Origin: an uncultured Eubacterium sp.
GTDB lineage: Bacteria; Bacillota; Clostridia; Lachnospirales; Lachnospiraceae
Assembly (NCBI GenBank): GCA_910579075.1
Contig: CAJTSV010000150.1
Span: forward strand, 1-6,906
Direction: 5' to 3'
Length of the DNA: 6,906 bases
Positions 6,880 to 6,906 of the stretch are shown here, in pieces. Made by a program: the position numbers and the translations under genes. The notes under the pieces are model-generated. The model saw only the letters and a program-made list of their open reading frames with translations, was not told the DNA's origin and ran no database searches. The stretch's first letter is position 1. Each line of letters starts with the position of its first letter.

Positions 6880-6906
6880 TGCAGAAGATGGGACTTGAAC
6901 CCACAC
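6880..6906 (-). tRNA. 3' end of a tRNA gene, possibly tRNA-Leu (truncated by window edge)
   Basis: On the minus strand the visible part holds a complete T-arm: stem GTGGG (6904-6900), loop TTCAAGT (6899-6893) and stem CCCAT (6892-6888), with one G-U closing pair. It is followed by the 7-base acceptor strand CTTCTGC (6887-6881) and discriminator A (6880). The next bases are CTC, so the CCA tail is not encoded and must be added after transcription. The 5' acceptor strand would be expected to read GCAGAAG outside the window. Discriminator A, this acceptor sequence and the TTCAAGT loop fit tRNA-Leu, but the anticodon is not visible, so the amino acid is only a suggestion. Confidence 0.85.

Overview
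The window looks like chromosomal core sequence from a gut-type Clostridia, most likely a Lachnospiraceae-like Firmicute with roughly even GC. The evidence is the gene order dgt–dnaG–rpoD–trmK, the typical Gram-positive-anaerobe proteins, and strong AGGAG-type ribosome binding sites. Genus is not resolved.

The left 4.8 kb is one operon on the minus strand, read from right to left. It encodes a dGTPase-like HD-domain hydrolase (dgt), DNA primase (dnaG), the primary sigma factor (rpoD) and the start of the tRNA adenine-22 methyltransferase gene (trmK, which runs off the left edge). The gaps are 64, 61 and 19 bases and hold no terminator. This is a Firmicute version of the macromolecular-synthesis operon: it links dNTP pool control, replication priming, transcription initiation and tRNA modification. 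A 154-base AT-rich gap (4808-4961) separates it from the divergent gene on the right and carries a credible promoter for each direction, back to back.

The right part (4962-6782, plus strand) holds one large polytopic membrane protein of 606 residues. Its layout is that of a GT-C-fold glycosyltransferase: many membrane helices, an Asp-Glu pair in the first external loop, and a soluble C-terminal domain. It stands alone, with no other cell-envelope gene in view.

The right edge carries two consecutive stem-loops and the 3' end of a tRNA gene on the minus strand (perhaps tRNA-Leu). The second stem-loop is a near-perfect bidirectional terminator that can serve both the membrane-protein gene and the converging tRNA.

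I found no mobile element, CRISPR array, prophage or novel multi-gene system. The open questions are modest: the substrate of the lone membrane glycosyltransferase, small motif departures in TrmK and DnaG, and the regulatory layout between the divergent genes.
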